This document shows, piece after piece, positions 33,157-41,877 of a stretch of DNA of 55,463 nt. The stretch's first letter is position 1; the number at the start of each line of letters is the position of its first letter. Both the position numbers and the translations under genes were made by a program. Below the pieces are notes generated by a model. It saw nothing but the letters and a program-made list of their open reading frames with translations, had not been told where the DNA came from and did not search any database. This DNA comes from CAYJLW01 sp964370965 (GTDB lineage Bacteria > Actinomycetota > Acidimicrobiia > UBA2766), in contig CAYJLW010000020.1 of assembly GCA_964370965.1 (NCBI GenBank), positions 1 through 55,463 on the forward strand, given 5' to 3'.

Positions 33157-33974
33157 TCCTCGTTGCCACCCCGATCGGGAACCTCGGAGACCTCGCGCCG
33201 CGTGCCGTCGAAGTGCTGCGGGAGGCGGACGTGATCGCCTGCGAGGACACCCGCCGGACCCGTGCCCTCCTGAGCGCGGCGGGCGTCCCCGGCGGACGTC
33301 GCCTCGTGTCCTGTCACCGGGACAACGAGCGTGCCGTGGCCCCGCGGCTCGTGGATCGGATGCGGGCGGGGGACACCGTGGCGCTCGTCACGGACGCCGG
33401 CATGCCCGGCATCGCCGACCCGGGCGAGGCCCTCGTGCGGGCCTGCGTGGAGGCCGGGGTCGGCGTGAGCGCCGTGCCCGGGCCCTCGGCGGTCGTGACG
33501 GCGGTGACGCTGTCGGGGCTGCCCGCGGGCCGCTTCGCCTTCGAGTCGTTCCTGCCGCACAAGGCGGGGGAGCGCCGCCGGCGCCTCGCGGCGCTCGCCG
33601 CGGAGGAGCGCACGATGGTTTTCCTCGAGGGACCCAGCCGCCTCGACGCCGCCCTTGCCGACATGGTCGCCGCCTTCGGTGCAGACCGGGGCTGCTGCGT
33701 CTGCCGGGAGCTCACAAAGCTGCACGAGGAGGTCTGGCGGGGCCCTCTCGGGGACGCCGTGGCGCACTTCCCGCAGGTGCGGGGCGAGGTGGTGGTGGTC
33801 GTCGCCGGTGCGCCCCCGGCGGAGGTGGACGACGCCGAGGTCGTCCGGGCGGTGGCCGCCGCCGTGGCCCGCGGACTATCGGCCAGGGACGCCGCCGCCG
33901 AGGTCGCGGGCACCCTGGGCGTCCCGAAGCGCAAGGCCTACGCTGTGGCGGTGCAGTTCCGCCGGGACCGGTGA
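33147..33974 (+). CDS. rsmI: 16S rRNA (cytidine-1402-2'-O)-methyltransferase
   Basis: 275 residues from GTG 33147. Tetrapyrrole-methylase-type fold with LVATPIGNLGDLAPRAVEVL, IACEDTRRTRALL, ALVTDAGMPGIADPG, AVPGPSAVVTAVTLSGLP and FESFLPHK, all conserved in RsmI, followed by the C-terminal helical domain ending LGVPKRKAYAVAVQ. It methylates C1402 of 16S rRNA in the decoding centre. Confidence 0.95.
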   Translation: MGLILVATPIGNLGDLAPRAVEVLREADVIACEDTRRTRALLSAAGVPGGRRLVSCHRDNERAVAPRLVDRMRAGDTVALVTDAGMPGIADPGEALVRACVEAGVGVSAVPGPSAVVTAVTLSGLPAGRFAFESFLPHKAGERRRRLAALAAEERTMVFLEGPSRLDAALADMVAAFGADRGCCVCRELTKLHEEVWRGPLGDAVAHFPQVRGEVVVVVAGAPPAEVDDAEVVRAVAAAVARGLSARDAAAEVAGTLGVPKRKAYAVAVQFRRDR

Positions 33975-33991
33975 CGTTCCCGTCAGTGGTA

Positions 33992-34019
33992 CTGGAATGC
34001 CGGATATCCGTCATTCCAG
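33992..34019. terminator. 28-bp near-perfect palindrome between convergent genes
   Basis: CTGGAATG and CATTCCAG flank CGGATATCCG, which is itself a palindrome; only one C/T pair breaks the symmetry. It lies 17 bases after the rsmI stop and 46 before the abrB stop, a natural position for a bidirectional terminator, although there is no T-tract. A shorter CCTCA...TGAGG dyad follows at about 34022. A protein-binding dyad is an alternative. Confidence 0.5.
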
Positions 34020-34065
34020 GACACCTCACGTCTACCTGAGGCGTGGACATCCGGCCGCGTGGGGC

Positions 34066-34317
34066 CTACAGGCTGGCGCTGAGGGCCTTGCGGCAGACCT
34101 GGCAGACAAGCTTGCCCTCGTGCGGGAGGAGGTCGACGTCGGAGCCGCAGAAGATGCAGCGCGCCTGGACCTTCTGGAGGATGACGTGTTCCCCCTCGAC
34201 GGCGATCTCGATGAGGTCCCCCTCGGTGATGCCGAAGGCCCGGCGGATCTCCGCCGGGAGGACGATCCGGCCGAGGTCGTCGATCTTGCGAGACATGCCG
34301 GTGGGTTTTATGTCCAT
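34066..34317 (-). CDS. AbrB/SpoVT-type transcriptional regulator with zinc-ribbon tail
   Basis: 83 residues. N-terminal swapped-hairpin AbrB domain: GMSRKIDDLGRIVLPAEIRRAFGITEGDLIEI. The C-terminus adds a treble-clef-like motif with CIFC and CQVC pairs around LLPHEGKL, as in a known subset of AbrB-like regulators in Actinobacteria and Firmicutes. ATG 34317 keeps the family's usual lead-in; ATG 34296 is an alternative. Divergent from metG with about 106 bases between, so it could regulate itself or metG. Confidence 0.9.
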   Translation of the reverse strand: MDIKPTGMSRKIDDLGRIVLPAEIRRAFGITEGDLIEIAVEGEHVILQKVQARCIFCGSDVDLLPHEGKLVCQVCRKALSASL

Positions 34318-34423
34318 GATGTTGAGCCGCCGTTCGGGCCGTCGTCCGGAAACGCTAGCCGGTCCCCCCCGGGGTCGTTGATACGATCCTATCCCTATCG
34401 GGCCCCTCCGCCATAGAGGATTC

Positions 34424-36010
34424 GTGGACTACTTCTACGTCACGACCCCCATCTACTACGTGAACGACGTGCCCCACATCGGCCACGCCTACACGACCGT
34501 GGCCGCCGACGTCCTCGCCCGCTGGCACCGCCTGAAGGGCGAGAGGGTCCACTTCCTCACCGGCACCGACGAGCACGGGCTCAAGGTCGCCCGCTCGGCG
34601 CACGCCCGGGGCAAGACCCCCCAGGAGTGGTGCGACGAGATCGCACCCCGCTTCCAGGAGGTCTGGGAGCTCCTCGACATCTCCCACGACGACTTCATCC
34701 GCACCACAGAGGAGCGCCATGTCACCGGCGTGAACCTCCTCCTGCAGACCCTGCACGACAACGGCGACCTCTACCTCGCCGACTACGAGGGCCTCTACTG
34801 CGTCGCCTGCGAGGACTACTACAACCGCGACGAGCTCCTCGACGCCGACGGGAACTCCGGGCGGGGCGACCTCTGCCCGATCCACGGCCGGTCGGTGGAG
34901 CACCTCAAGGAGCAGAACTGGTTCTTCCGCTGGGCGAAGTACTCCGACCGCCTCCTCGCCCACATCGAGGCGCACCCCGAGTTCGTGCAGCCCGACGCCC
35001 GCCGCAACGAGGTCGTGGGCTTCATCAAGACGGGCCTGCAGGACGTGAGCTTCAGCCGCACGTCCCTCGCCTGGGGCGTGCCCTTCCCCTGGGATCCCAC
35101 ACACGTCGCCTACGTCTGGCCCGACGCCCTCACGAACTACATGACCGCCGTGGGCTACGGCACCGACCCCGAGCGCTTCGCCCGGGACTGGCCGGCGAGC
35201 GTGCACATCGTGGGCAAGGACATCCTCCGCTTCCACGCCGTGCTCTGGCCCGCGATGCTCATGTCCGCCGGCCTGCCGCTGCCCAAGCAGGTCTTCGCCC
35301 ACGGCTGGCTCCTCGTGCAGGGCGAGAAGATGTCCAAGACCCGGGCGAACCAGATCCACCCCCGCGAGCTCGTGGACGAGTTCGGCATCGACTGCTACCG
35401 CTACCACTTCATGCGGGACGTGAGCTTCGGCCCCGACGGGTCGTTCTCGTGGGAGGCGATGCTGGAGCGCTACAACAGCGACCTCGCCAACGACCTCGGG
35501 AACCTGGCGAGCCGCGTCCTGAACATGGTGGAGCGCTACCTGGGCGGGGCGTCGCCGGGCGTGCCACAGGCCGACGGCGCAGAGATCGACGCCCTCCGGG
35601 CCGCCCTCGACGCCGCCCTCGCCGCGCTCGACGACCGCTTCGTGGCCCTCGACTTCGACGACGGCCTCGCCGCCCTCTGGGGGTTCCTCCACGCCGCGAA
35701 CCGCTTCGTGGAGGCCACCGAGCCCTGGCACCTCGCCAAGGACGACTCCGACGCGGGCCGGGCACGCCTCGCCGACGTCCTCGGTGCCGCGCTCGAAGCG
35801 CTGCGGATCACGGCCGTGCTCGTCTCGCCCGTGATGCCCGGGGCCGCCCGGCGGCTCTGGGACAAGCTCGGCCTCCCCGGGCGTCCCGACGAGGGCCCTC
35901 TCGCCGAGGTCGTGTCGTGGGGGCGATTCCCCGAGGGCACGGCTGTCACGAAGGGCGAGGCGCTCTTTCCCCGCAAGGACGTGGCGGTAGGCACCGGGGC
36001 CGGATCTTGA
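34424..36010 (+). CDS. metG: Methionyl-tRNA synthetase
   Basis: 528 residues, GTG start with GAGG upstream. Class I signatures: HIGHAYT (HIGH motif), a zinc-knuckle insertion with CVAC...LCPIHG, and GEKMSKTRANQ (KMSKS). The anticodon-binding helical domain is present and the C-terminal tRNA-binding appendage is absent, which is the short form common in Actinobacteria. Charges tRNA-Met. Its stop overlaps tatD by TTGA. Confidence 0.97.
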   Translation: MDYFYVTTPIYYVNDVPHIGHAYTTVAADVLARWHRLKGERVHFLTGTDEHGLKVARSAHARGKTPQEWCDEIAPRFQEVWELLDISHDDFIRTTEERHVTGVNLLLQTLHDNGDLYLADYEGLYCVACEDYYNRDELLDADGNSGRGDLCPIHGRSVEHLKEQNWFFRWAKYSDRLLAHIEAHPEFVQPDARRNEVVGFIKTGLQDVSFSRTSLAWGVPFPWDPTHVAYVWPDALTNYMTAVGYGTDPERFARDWPASVHIVGKDILRFHAVLWPAMLMSAGLPLPKQVFAHGWLLVQGEKMSKTRANQIHPRELVDEFGIDCYRYHFMRDVSFGPDGSFSWEAMLERYNSDLANDLGNLASRVLNMVERYLGGASPGVPQADGAEIDALRAALDAALAALDDRFVALDFDDGLAALWGFLHAANRFVEATEPWHLAKDDSDAGRARLADVLGAALEALRITAVLVSPVMPGAARRLWDKLGLPGRPDEGPLAEVVSWGRFPEGTAVTKGEALFPRKDVAVGTGAGS

Positions 36011-36774
36011 GCGGCCCCTGGATCGACACGCACTGCCACCTCCAGATGCTCGACGACGCCGACGCGGCCGTGGCGGGCGCCCTCGCCGCCGGCGTGGAAC
36101 GGATCGTGTGCGTCGGCATCGACGAGGACTCCTCCCGCCAGGCGATCGCCCTCGCCGAGACGCACAACGACGTCGTGTACGCCACGGTGGGCCTGCACCC
36201 GCACGACGCCTCCCGCTTCGACGCCCAGTGGGAGGCTCTTGTGGCCCTCGCCGACAGCGTCGAGGTCGTGGCGATCGGGGAGTGCGGTCTCGACTTCCAC
36301 CACGACCTCTCCCCCCGGGTCGACCAGGAGGACGCCTTCCTGGCGCAGGTGCAACTCGCCAAGGACCTGGGCGCCGCCCTGGTCGTTCACACCCGGGACG
36401 CCTGGGACGCCACCCTCCCCCTGCTGGAGGACGTGGGGATCCCGGAACGCACCGTGTTCCACTGCTTCTCGGGCGGTCCCGCCGAGGCCGAGCGTTGCGC
36501 CGCGCTGGGGGCGTACGTGTCCTTCGCCGGCCCCGTCGGGTACCCGAGCGCCGGGGTCCTGCGCGAGGCTGCCGGGGTCGTCCCGCACGACCGCCTCGTC
36601 GTCGAGACCGACGCCCCCTTCCTCTCGCCCCAGGAGTTCCGCGGGCAGCCCAACCTCCCGGAGCGGGTCGGCCTCGTCGGCGAGGCGCTGGCGGCGGCCC
36701 TCTCGATGAACGCCGGGGAGGTCGCCGCCCTCACGTCCCGCAACGCCGCCCGGCTCTTCGGCTTCACCTGGTGA
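36007..36774 (+). CDS. tatD: TatD-family metal-dependent DNase
   Basis: 255 residues from a TTG that overlaps the metG stop. Metal ligands of the TIM barrel are visible: DTHCHLQ, GECGLDFHHD, VVHTRDAW, FHCFSGG and VETDAPFLSP. Members are 3'-5' exonucleases/endonucleases acting in DNA repair and turnover. The metG-tatD-rsmA-ispE order is conserved in many Gram-positives. The stop overlaps the rsmA start (GTGA). Confidence 0.95.
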   Translation: MSGPWIDTHCHLQMLDDADAAVAGALAAGVERIVCVGIDEDSSRQAIALAETHNDVVYATVGLHPHDASRFDAQWEALVALADSVEVVAIGECGLDFHHDLSPRVDQEDAFLAQVQLAKDLGAALVVHTRDAWDATLPLLEDVGIPERTVFHCFSGGPAEAERCAALGAYVSFAGPVGYPSAGVLREAAGVVPHDRLVVETDAPFLSPQEFRGQPNLPERVGLVGEALAAALSMNAGEVAALTSRNAARLFGFTW

Positions 36775-37700
36775 GGTCGGTGGGGGCGCCCGCCCGGCCC
36801 GCCAGTGGCGCCGGACCGGCGGGTGCAGATCGTGGCCACGCACGTCCGGGACCCCACCCGCCGTCGGGCGCCGCCCGCCTCCTGGGCGCCGCCGACGTGC
36901 CCCGCCTCCTCGCCGCGGCGGGCGTGCGGCCCTCGAAACGCCGGGGGCAGAACTTCGTCGCCGACCCCAACACGGTGCGGCGCATCGTCGCCCTCGCCGA
37001 CGTGGCGTCCGGGGAGCGGGTGGTGGAGATCGGCACGGGACTGGGCTCGCTCACCCTGGGTCTCGTCGCCGCCGGCGCCGAGGTGCTCGGCCTCGAGGTC
37101 GACGCCCGTCTCGCCGACGTCGCCCGGTCCCTCGTGGGCGAGCGGGCGCGGATCCTCGCGCAGGACGCCACGGAGGCTGACTGGCCGGGACTTCTCGGCG
37201 CGGCGCCCGCGTCCTGGAAGATGGTGTCGAACCTGCCGTACTCGGTGGGGACTCCGGTCCTGGCCGACCTCCTCGACGACGTCCCCCAGATCGGCCGCTT
37301 CCTCGTCATGGTGCAGCGGGAGGTGGGGGAGCGCCTCGTCGCCACCCCCGGTGCCGAGGCCTACGGGGCGCTGTCGGTGAAGGTGGCGTACCACTGCGAG
37401 GGGCGCATCGTGGGGTCCGTGCCCCCCGCTGTGTTCGTTCCCCGGCCCGAGGTCGAGTCGGTGCTCGTGGGCCTCGTGCGCCGGGAGCGGCCGCCCGTGG
37501 AGAGCGAGCCGGGGCGCCTCTTCGCCGTGGTGGGAGCCGGGTTCGCGCAGCGCCGCAAGGGCCTGCGGGCCGCGCTTTCTGCCCGCTGGGACAGGACCGA
37601 CGTCGACGCCGCGCTCGCCGCGGCGGGCATCGGCCCGGCTCGCCGGGCCGAGACCCTCGACCTCGCCGAGTTCGCCGCCTTGGCGGGAACACTCCCGTGA
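36771..37700 (+). CDS. rsmA: 16S rRNA (adenine-1518/1519-N6)-dimethyltransferase
   Basis: 309 residues from the GTG overlapping the tatD stop. This start is preferred because the family's LLGAADVPRLL segment lies upstream of the next GTG (36897); it leaves a disordered 35-residue N-terminal extension. RGQNFVADPNTVRRIV, VVEIGTGLGSLTLGL (SAM loop), SNLPYSVGTPV (catalytic NLPY) and FVPRPEVESVLV are all present. Dimethylates two adenines of helix 45 and checks small-subunit maturation. Confidence 0.95.
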   Translation: MRSVGAPARPASGAGPAGADRGHARPGPHPPSGAARLLGAADVPRLLAAAGVRPSKRRGQNFVADPNTVRRIVALADVASGERVVEIGTGLGSLTLGLVAAGAEVLGLEVDARLADVARSLVGERARILAQDATEADWPGLLGAAPASWKMVSNLPYSVGTPVLADLLDDVPQIGRFLVMVQREVGERLVATPGAEAYGALSVKVAYHCEGRIVGSVPPAVFVPRPEVESVLVGLVRRERPPVESEPGRLFAVVGAGFAQRRKGLRAALSARWDRTDVDAALAAAGIGPARRAETLDLAEFAALAGTLP

Positions 37701-38503
37701 TCCGCTGCCTTGCCCGGGCGAAGGTGAACCTCTCCTTGGACGTGGGCCCCGTCCGTCCCGACGGCTACCACCCCTACGTCTCGCACGCGATCTCCGTGAC
37801 CCTGGAGGACGAGTTGGTGGCGGAGCCGTGGGACGCCGTCGACGTCGTCGTCGAGGACCCGTCCGGGTCGGTCGTCGAGGACACCCTCGTGCGGCGGGCC
37901 CTCGACCTCGCCGGGGCCTCCTACCGGGTGTGGGTGTCCAAGCGCATCCCGGCCGGGGCGGGCCTCGCCGGGGGCAGCGCGGACGCCGCCGCCGCCCTCG
38001 TGCTCGCCGGGCGCTCCGACCTCGCCGCCGAGGTGGGCACCGACGTGGCGTTCTGCGCCGTGGGCGGCCACGCCCGCCTCACTGGTCGCGGCGAGGTCGT
38101 CGAGCCCCTGGCGCCGCTGCCGACCGTCGGGATCCTGGTCGCGGTGCCGCCCGTCGCCGTCCCCACGCCCGCGGTCTTCGCCGCCTTCGACGAGGTCGGC
38201 CCGGGAGAGGCCCGGCCGCTGGAGGAGCCCTGGCTGGTGGACCTCGTCCCGGGGTGCACGTGGAAGAACGACCTCGAGGCGGCCGCTCTCGCCGTGGCCC
38301 CGGAGCTCGCCGGGCACCGCCGCCGCATCGAGGAAGCCGCCGGGCGGTCTGCTCTCATGACGGGCTCGGGCTCCGGATTCTGCGTCTTCGCCCCGGACGC
38401 GGGGGAGTTGGAGCCGGCGGCGGCGACGCTGCGTGCGGCCGGCTACTTCGCCGAGGTCGCGACCCCGGCCGACCGGGGCGTGGTCTGCGCTCCGGGCCGG
38501 TAG
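37697..38503 (+). CDS. ispE: 4-diphosphocytidyl-2-C-methyl-D-erythritol kinase
   Basis: 268 residues, ATG overlapping the rsmA stop by four bases. GHMP-kinase features: AKVNLSLDVGPVRPDGYHPYVS, PAGAGLAGGSADAAAAL (ATP loop) and MTGSGSGFCVF. It phosphorylates CDP-ME in the MEP route to IPP/DMAPP. This matters here because it shows the cell makes isoprenoids by MEP, so the HMGR-like fusion elsewhere in the window needs another explanation. Confidence 0.94.
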   Translation: MIRCLARAKVNLSLDVGPVRPDGYHPYVSHAISVTLEDELVAEPWDAVDVVVEDPSGSVVEDTLVRRALDLAGASYRVWVSKRIPAGAGLAGGSADAAAALVLAGRSDLAAEVGTDVAFCAVGGHARLTGRGEVVEPLAPLPTVGILVAVPPVAVPTPAVFAAFDEVGPGEARPLEEPWLVDLVPGCTWKNDLEAAALAVAPELAGHRRRIEEAAGRSALMTGSGSGFCVFAPDAGELEPAAATLRAAGYFAEVATPADRGVVCAPGR

Positions 38504-38717
38504 CCCCTCCCTCTCCCTCCCACGCCGCCGCCCCCTCCGCCCGTTCTGGGGAGCTGGGGCCCGGATAGGGGCTGTTGGTGATTTGTGGGTGCTGGTGGAT
38601 GCGGTGGTCGGGTGGCCAGCGGCCGCGGGTGGNNNNNNNNNNCCCCCCCCTCGGGGGCCCCGCCCCCCCCCCACCCCGCCCCCCCCCCCCCCCCTCCGGC
38701 CCGGGCCACGTCTGTTC
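38504..38717. other. Intergenic region with assembly gap
   Basis: Contains ten Ns at 38633-38642, followed by about 55 bases of almost pure C with a few G, A and T. The sequence before the Ns is unremarkable GC-rich DNA. The true length and content are unknown; any terminator of ispE or of the convergent hypothetical gene cannot be judged. Confidence 0.9.
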
Positions 38718-39149
38718 TCAGGCGTCCGGCGTGTTCCCGGTGCCGTCGCCCCCCCCGCCGGCGCGGCGGCCCATGTCCTCGGAGAGCTTGATGAGGGCCC
38801 GGCCCATCTCCTCGAGGCTGAGGCTGAGGGCGTGCTCGATGCCGTCGCTGAGGGTGCGGGCCCGCAGGCCTGCCGTGGCCCGGAGGTCGGGGGCGTCGAC
38901 GGTGGCGCGGGCGGCCTTGAGCGAGCGCTCGATCGTGCCTGCGGCGTCGGCGAGGTGGTCGGCGGCGCTGATCTCGGCGTCAGGGGCGCCGCTCGGGCCC
39001 GTCTCGTCATAGGAGCGCCGGAACGTCTCGGCGATGTCCTCGCCGAGGTACTTGAGTTGCGCCCCCACGCGCTGCCAGGCGTTCGCGACCGCAACCCAGT
39101 CCTGAGCGGCGTCCTCTGCGCGGGGTTCCCCGCCGTGTTCGTCGGTCAT
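38718..39149 (-). CDS. Hypothetical protein, helical
   Basis: 143 residues from the ATG at 39149. Predicted mostly alpha-helical: DWVAVANAWQRVGAQLKYLGEDIAETFRR, an acidic middle, TIERSLKAARATVDAP and HALSLSLEEMGRALIKLSEDMG, ending in a Gly-rich tail. No TM or signal. Similar short helical proteins occur in Acidimicrobiia-type genomes, but I cannot name a function. Its 3' end abuts the low-quality tract, so the C-terminus should be treated with care. Confidence 0.6.
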   Translation of the reverse strand: MTDEHGGEPRAEDAAQDWVAVANAWQRVGAQLKYLGEDIAETFRRSYDETGPSGAPDAEISAADHLADAAGTIERSLKAARATVDAPDLRATAGLRARTLSDGIEHALSLSLEEMGRALIKLSEDMGRRAGGGGDGTGNTPDA

Positions 39150-39187
39150 GATGCGCCGGTCCTTCCGATACCCTCGCGGAGCCGCCG

Positions 39188-39259
39188 TCCGGGGTGGTGT
39201 ATTCGGCAGCACGCGAGGTTTTGGTCCTCGAAGACAGGGTTCGAGTCCTTGCCCCGGAG
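39188..39259 (+). tRNA. tRNA-Gln (anticodon TTG)
   Basis: 72 nt. Acceptor TCCGGGG/CCCCGGA pairs fully; D-stem GTGT/GCAC; anticodon stem CGAGG/CCTCG with loop TTTTGGT (anticodon TTG, reads CAA); T-arm CAGGG/CCTTG with TTCGAGT; discriminator G73 as expected for Gln. CCA is not encoded. It ends 33 bases before glmU. Confidence 0.96.
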
Positions 39260-39292
39260 CCCCGAGTTTGCGTGCCTGCAAGGAGGATACGC

Positions 39293-40678
39293 ATGTCCAG
39301 GCCGCTCGTCGCCGTTGTCCTGGCCGCCGGCCAGGGAACCCGGATGCGTTCGGAGCTGCCCAAGGTGGCCCACCGCCTCGCTGGCCGCCCGCTCGTCGTC
39401 TGGGTCGTGGATGCCGTGGCCGCCCTGGCGCCCGAGGAGGTGGTGGTCGTCGTGGGTCACCGCGCCGAGAACGTCGCCGACCTTCTCGCTGCCGAGGAGT
39501 GGGCCGTGCCCGTGCGCACCGTCCTCCAGCCCGAGCAGCGGGGCACCGGCGACGCCGTCGGCTGCGCCCTCGCCTCCCTCGATCCCGGCCGGCGCGACAT
39601 CCTCGTCGTCCCCGGCGACATGCCCCTCATCGGCTCCCACACCCTGAGGGAGATGGTGGCCCGCCACGACGGCGACGACACCGCGGTCACGCTCCTCACG
39701 GCCTTTCTCGACGATCCGCAGGGCTACGGCCGGGTCGTGCGCGAGATGGGCGGGAGCGTCGCCCGCATCGTCGAGGAGGCCGACTGCGCTCCCGACCAGC
39801 GGGAGATCAACGAGGTGGCCGTGAGCACCTACGTCTTCTCCGAAGAGTCGCTGCGGGTCGCGCTCGACCGCCTCCGACCTGACAACGCCCAGGGCGAGCT
39901 GTACCTCACGGACGCGATCGCGGCGCTCTTCCCGGACGTGGACGCCGTCGCCGGGGGCGCCGAGGAGGTCATGGGGATCAACGACCGCGTGCAGCTCGCC
40001 GAGGCCGCCGCCCTGATGCGCCGGCGCGTGAACGAGCGCTGGATGCGCGAGGGCGTGAGCATCGTCGACCCGGACCGCACATACGTCGACGCCTGCGTGG
40101 AGCTCGCCCCCGACGTCACCCTTCTGCCCGGCTGCGTGCTCGAGGGCCGCACCCGCGTGGGGTCGGGCACGACTGTCGGGCCCGACACCCGCCTCGTGGA
40201 CGCAGTCGTGGGGAGCGGCTGTGCGCTCGCCTACTCCGTCGTGCGGGAGAGCGAGATCGGCGACGGCGCGGACGTGGGGCCGTACGCCAGCCTGCGTCCC
40301 GGCACGGTCCTGGGCCCGGGGGCGCACGTGGGCACCTTCGTGGAGCTGAAGAACGCCGCTGTGGGCGCGGGGGCGAAGGTCCCGCACCTGTCCTACGTGG
40401 GCGACTGCGAGATCGGCGAGGACTCCAACTTCGGGGCGAACACCATCACCTGCAACTACGACGGCCGGGACAAGCACCGTACGGTCGTGGGTCGGGGCGT
40501 GAAGACGGGTTCGGGCACGCTTCTGGTCGCGCCCCTCACGCTGGGCGACGACGCCTACACCGGTGCCGGGGCCGTCGTCACGAAGGACGTCCCGCCGGGG
40601 GCCATGGCCAAAGGCGTGCCCGCCGCCGTCGAGGAGGGCTGGACGGCGGCCCACCGCGGGCTCCCGGAGCGGGACTGA
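39293..40678 (+). CDS. glmU: Bifunctional GlcNAc-1-P uridyltransferase / GlcN-1-P acetyltransferase
   Basis: 461 residues; ATG with AAGGAGGA upstream. N-terminal pyrophosphorylase motif VVLAAGQGTRMRSELPKV, with QRGTGDAV and GDMPL. The C-terminal left-handed beta-helix has hexapeptide repeats (VGSGTTVGPDTRL, IGDGADVGPYASLRPG), the acetyl-CoA region HVGTFVELKNAAVG and NTITCNYDG. It makes UDP-GlcNAc for peptidoglycan. Followed by prs as in many Gram-positives. Confidence 0.97.
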   Translation: MSRPLVAVVLAAGQGTRMRSELPKVAHRLAGRPLVVWVVDAVAALAPEEVVVVVGHRAENVADLLAAEEWAVPVRTVLQPEQRGTGDAVGCALASLDPGRRDILVVPGDMPLIGSHTLREMVARHDGDDTAVTLLTAFLDDPQGYGRVVREMGGSVARIVEEADCAPDQREINEVAVSTYVFSEESLRVALDRLRPDNAQGELYLTDAIAALFPDVDAVAGGAEEVMGINDRVQLAEAAALMRRRVNERWMREGVSIVDPDRTYVDACVELAPDVTLLPGCVLEGRTRVGSGTTVGPDTRLVDAVVGSGCALAYSVVRESEIGDGADVGPYASLRPGTVLGPGAHVGTFVELKNAAVGAGAKVPHLSYVGDCEIGEDSNFGANTITCNYDGRDKHRTVVGRGVKTGSGTLLVAPLTLGDDAYTGAGAVVTKDVPPGAMAKGVPAAVEEGWTAAHRGLPERD

Positions 40679-40765
40679 GCCACCGTCGGGCGGCCGCGGA
40701 TCGGGCGCCTGCTGCTACCGTGGGGGTACGCACATCCGTCGCCGGTGCCCGTCGAGAGGGGACTC

Positions 40766-41737
40766 GTGGAGATCCAGACGAAGCGCCATCTCATGCTCTT
40801 CGCGGGCCGCTCGAACCTGGCCCTGGCCGACGAGATCGCGTCCCACCTGAAGATGCCTCTGGGACACGTGGAGCTGGCCACGTTCGCCAACGGCGAGCTC
40901 TACTGCCGCTTCGAGGAGAGCGTGCGCGGGGCCGACGTCTTCGTCATCCAGTCCCACGCCGAGCCCATCAACGACATGATCTGGGAGCAGCTCCTCATGA
41001 TCGACGCCCTGAAACGGGCGTCCGCCAAGCGCATCACGGCCATCTGCCCCTTCTACGGCTACGGCCGCCAAGACCGCAAAGCCGTAGGCCGCGAGCCCAT
41101 CGCCGCCCGGCTCATGGCCGACTGCCTGAGCGCCGCCGGGGCCGACCGCGTGATATCCGTCGATCTCCACTCCGGCCAGATCCAGGGCTTCTTCGACCAG
41201 CCCTTCGACCACCTCACGGCGCTCCCCCTCCTCGCCAACTGGGTGCGTTCGGAGATCCCGGGTGACGTCGTCATCGTCTCCCCCGACGCCGGCCGGGTGA
41301 AGATGGCCGAGAAGTTCGCCTCCCAGCTCCACTCCGACGTGGCGATCCTCTACAAGCGGCGCCGCACCGACGTCCGCAACGTGTCCGAGGCGCTCGCCGT
41401 CATCGGCGACGTCTCCGGTCGCACCTGCATCCTCGTGGACGACATGATCGACACCGCCGGGACGATCGTCGGCGGCGCGGAGCTCCTCAAGTCCGAGGGG
41501 GCGGCGAGCGTCTACGCCCTCGCCACCCACGGCGTCCTTTCCGGCCCTGCGATCGACCGCCTGAAGAACTCCGCCATCGAGCGGGTCGTGGTCACCAACA
41601 CGCTGCCCATCTCCGACGACCGCCGCTTCGACAAGCTCACGGTCCTCTCGGCGGCGCCGATCGTCAGCGGCGCCATCCGGGCGGTCTTCGAGGACTCCTC
41701 GGTCTCCGACCTCTTCGCCGGCGACAACCAGATCTAG
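40766..41737 (+). CDS. prs: Ribose-phosphate pyrophosphokinase
   Basis: 323 residues from GTG 40766, favoured over GTG 40745 because GAGAGGGGA lies just upstream. Conserved regions: LATFANGELYCRFEESVRG, CPFYGYGRQDRKAVGREPI (ATP loop), SVDLHSGQIQGFFDQP and the PRPP loop ILVDDMIDTAGTI. Produces PRPP for nucleotides, His and Trp. Confidence 0.96.
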   Translation: MEIQTKRHLMLFAGRSNLALADEIASHLKMPLGHVELATFANGELYCRFEESVRGADVFVIQSHAEPINDMIWEQLLMIDALKRASAKRITAICPFYGYGRQDRKAVGREPIAARLMADCLSAAGADRVISVDLHSGQIQGFFDQPFDHLTALPLLANWVRSEIPGDVVIVSPDAGRVKMAEKFASQLHSDVAILYKRRRTDVRNVSEALAVIGDVSGRTCILVDDMIDTAGTIVGGAELLKSEGAASVYALATHGVLSGPAIDRLKNSAIERVVVTNTLPISDDRRFDKLTVLSAAPIVSGAIRAVFEDSSVSDLFAGDNQI

Positions 41738-41877
41738 GCCGAAGGGGGGCGGGCCCCCTCGACCTCCCCCCCTCTGAGGCGGCCAGCGCGCCGCCGGCGC
41801 ACCAGGGTGGTCAGGGGGTGTTCCGGGGGGTGCTACGGTGTCCCGGCAGTCGCGGCCTACTCAGGGGGCGGACGCGG

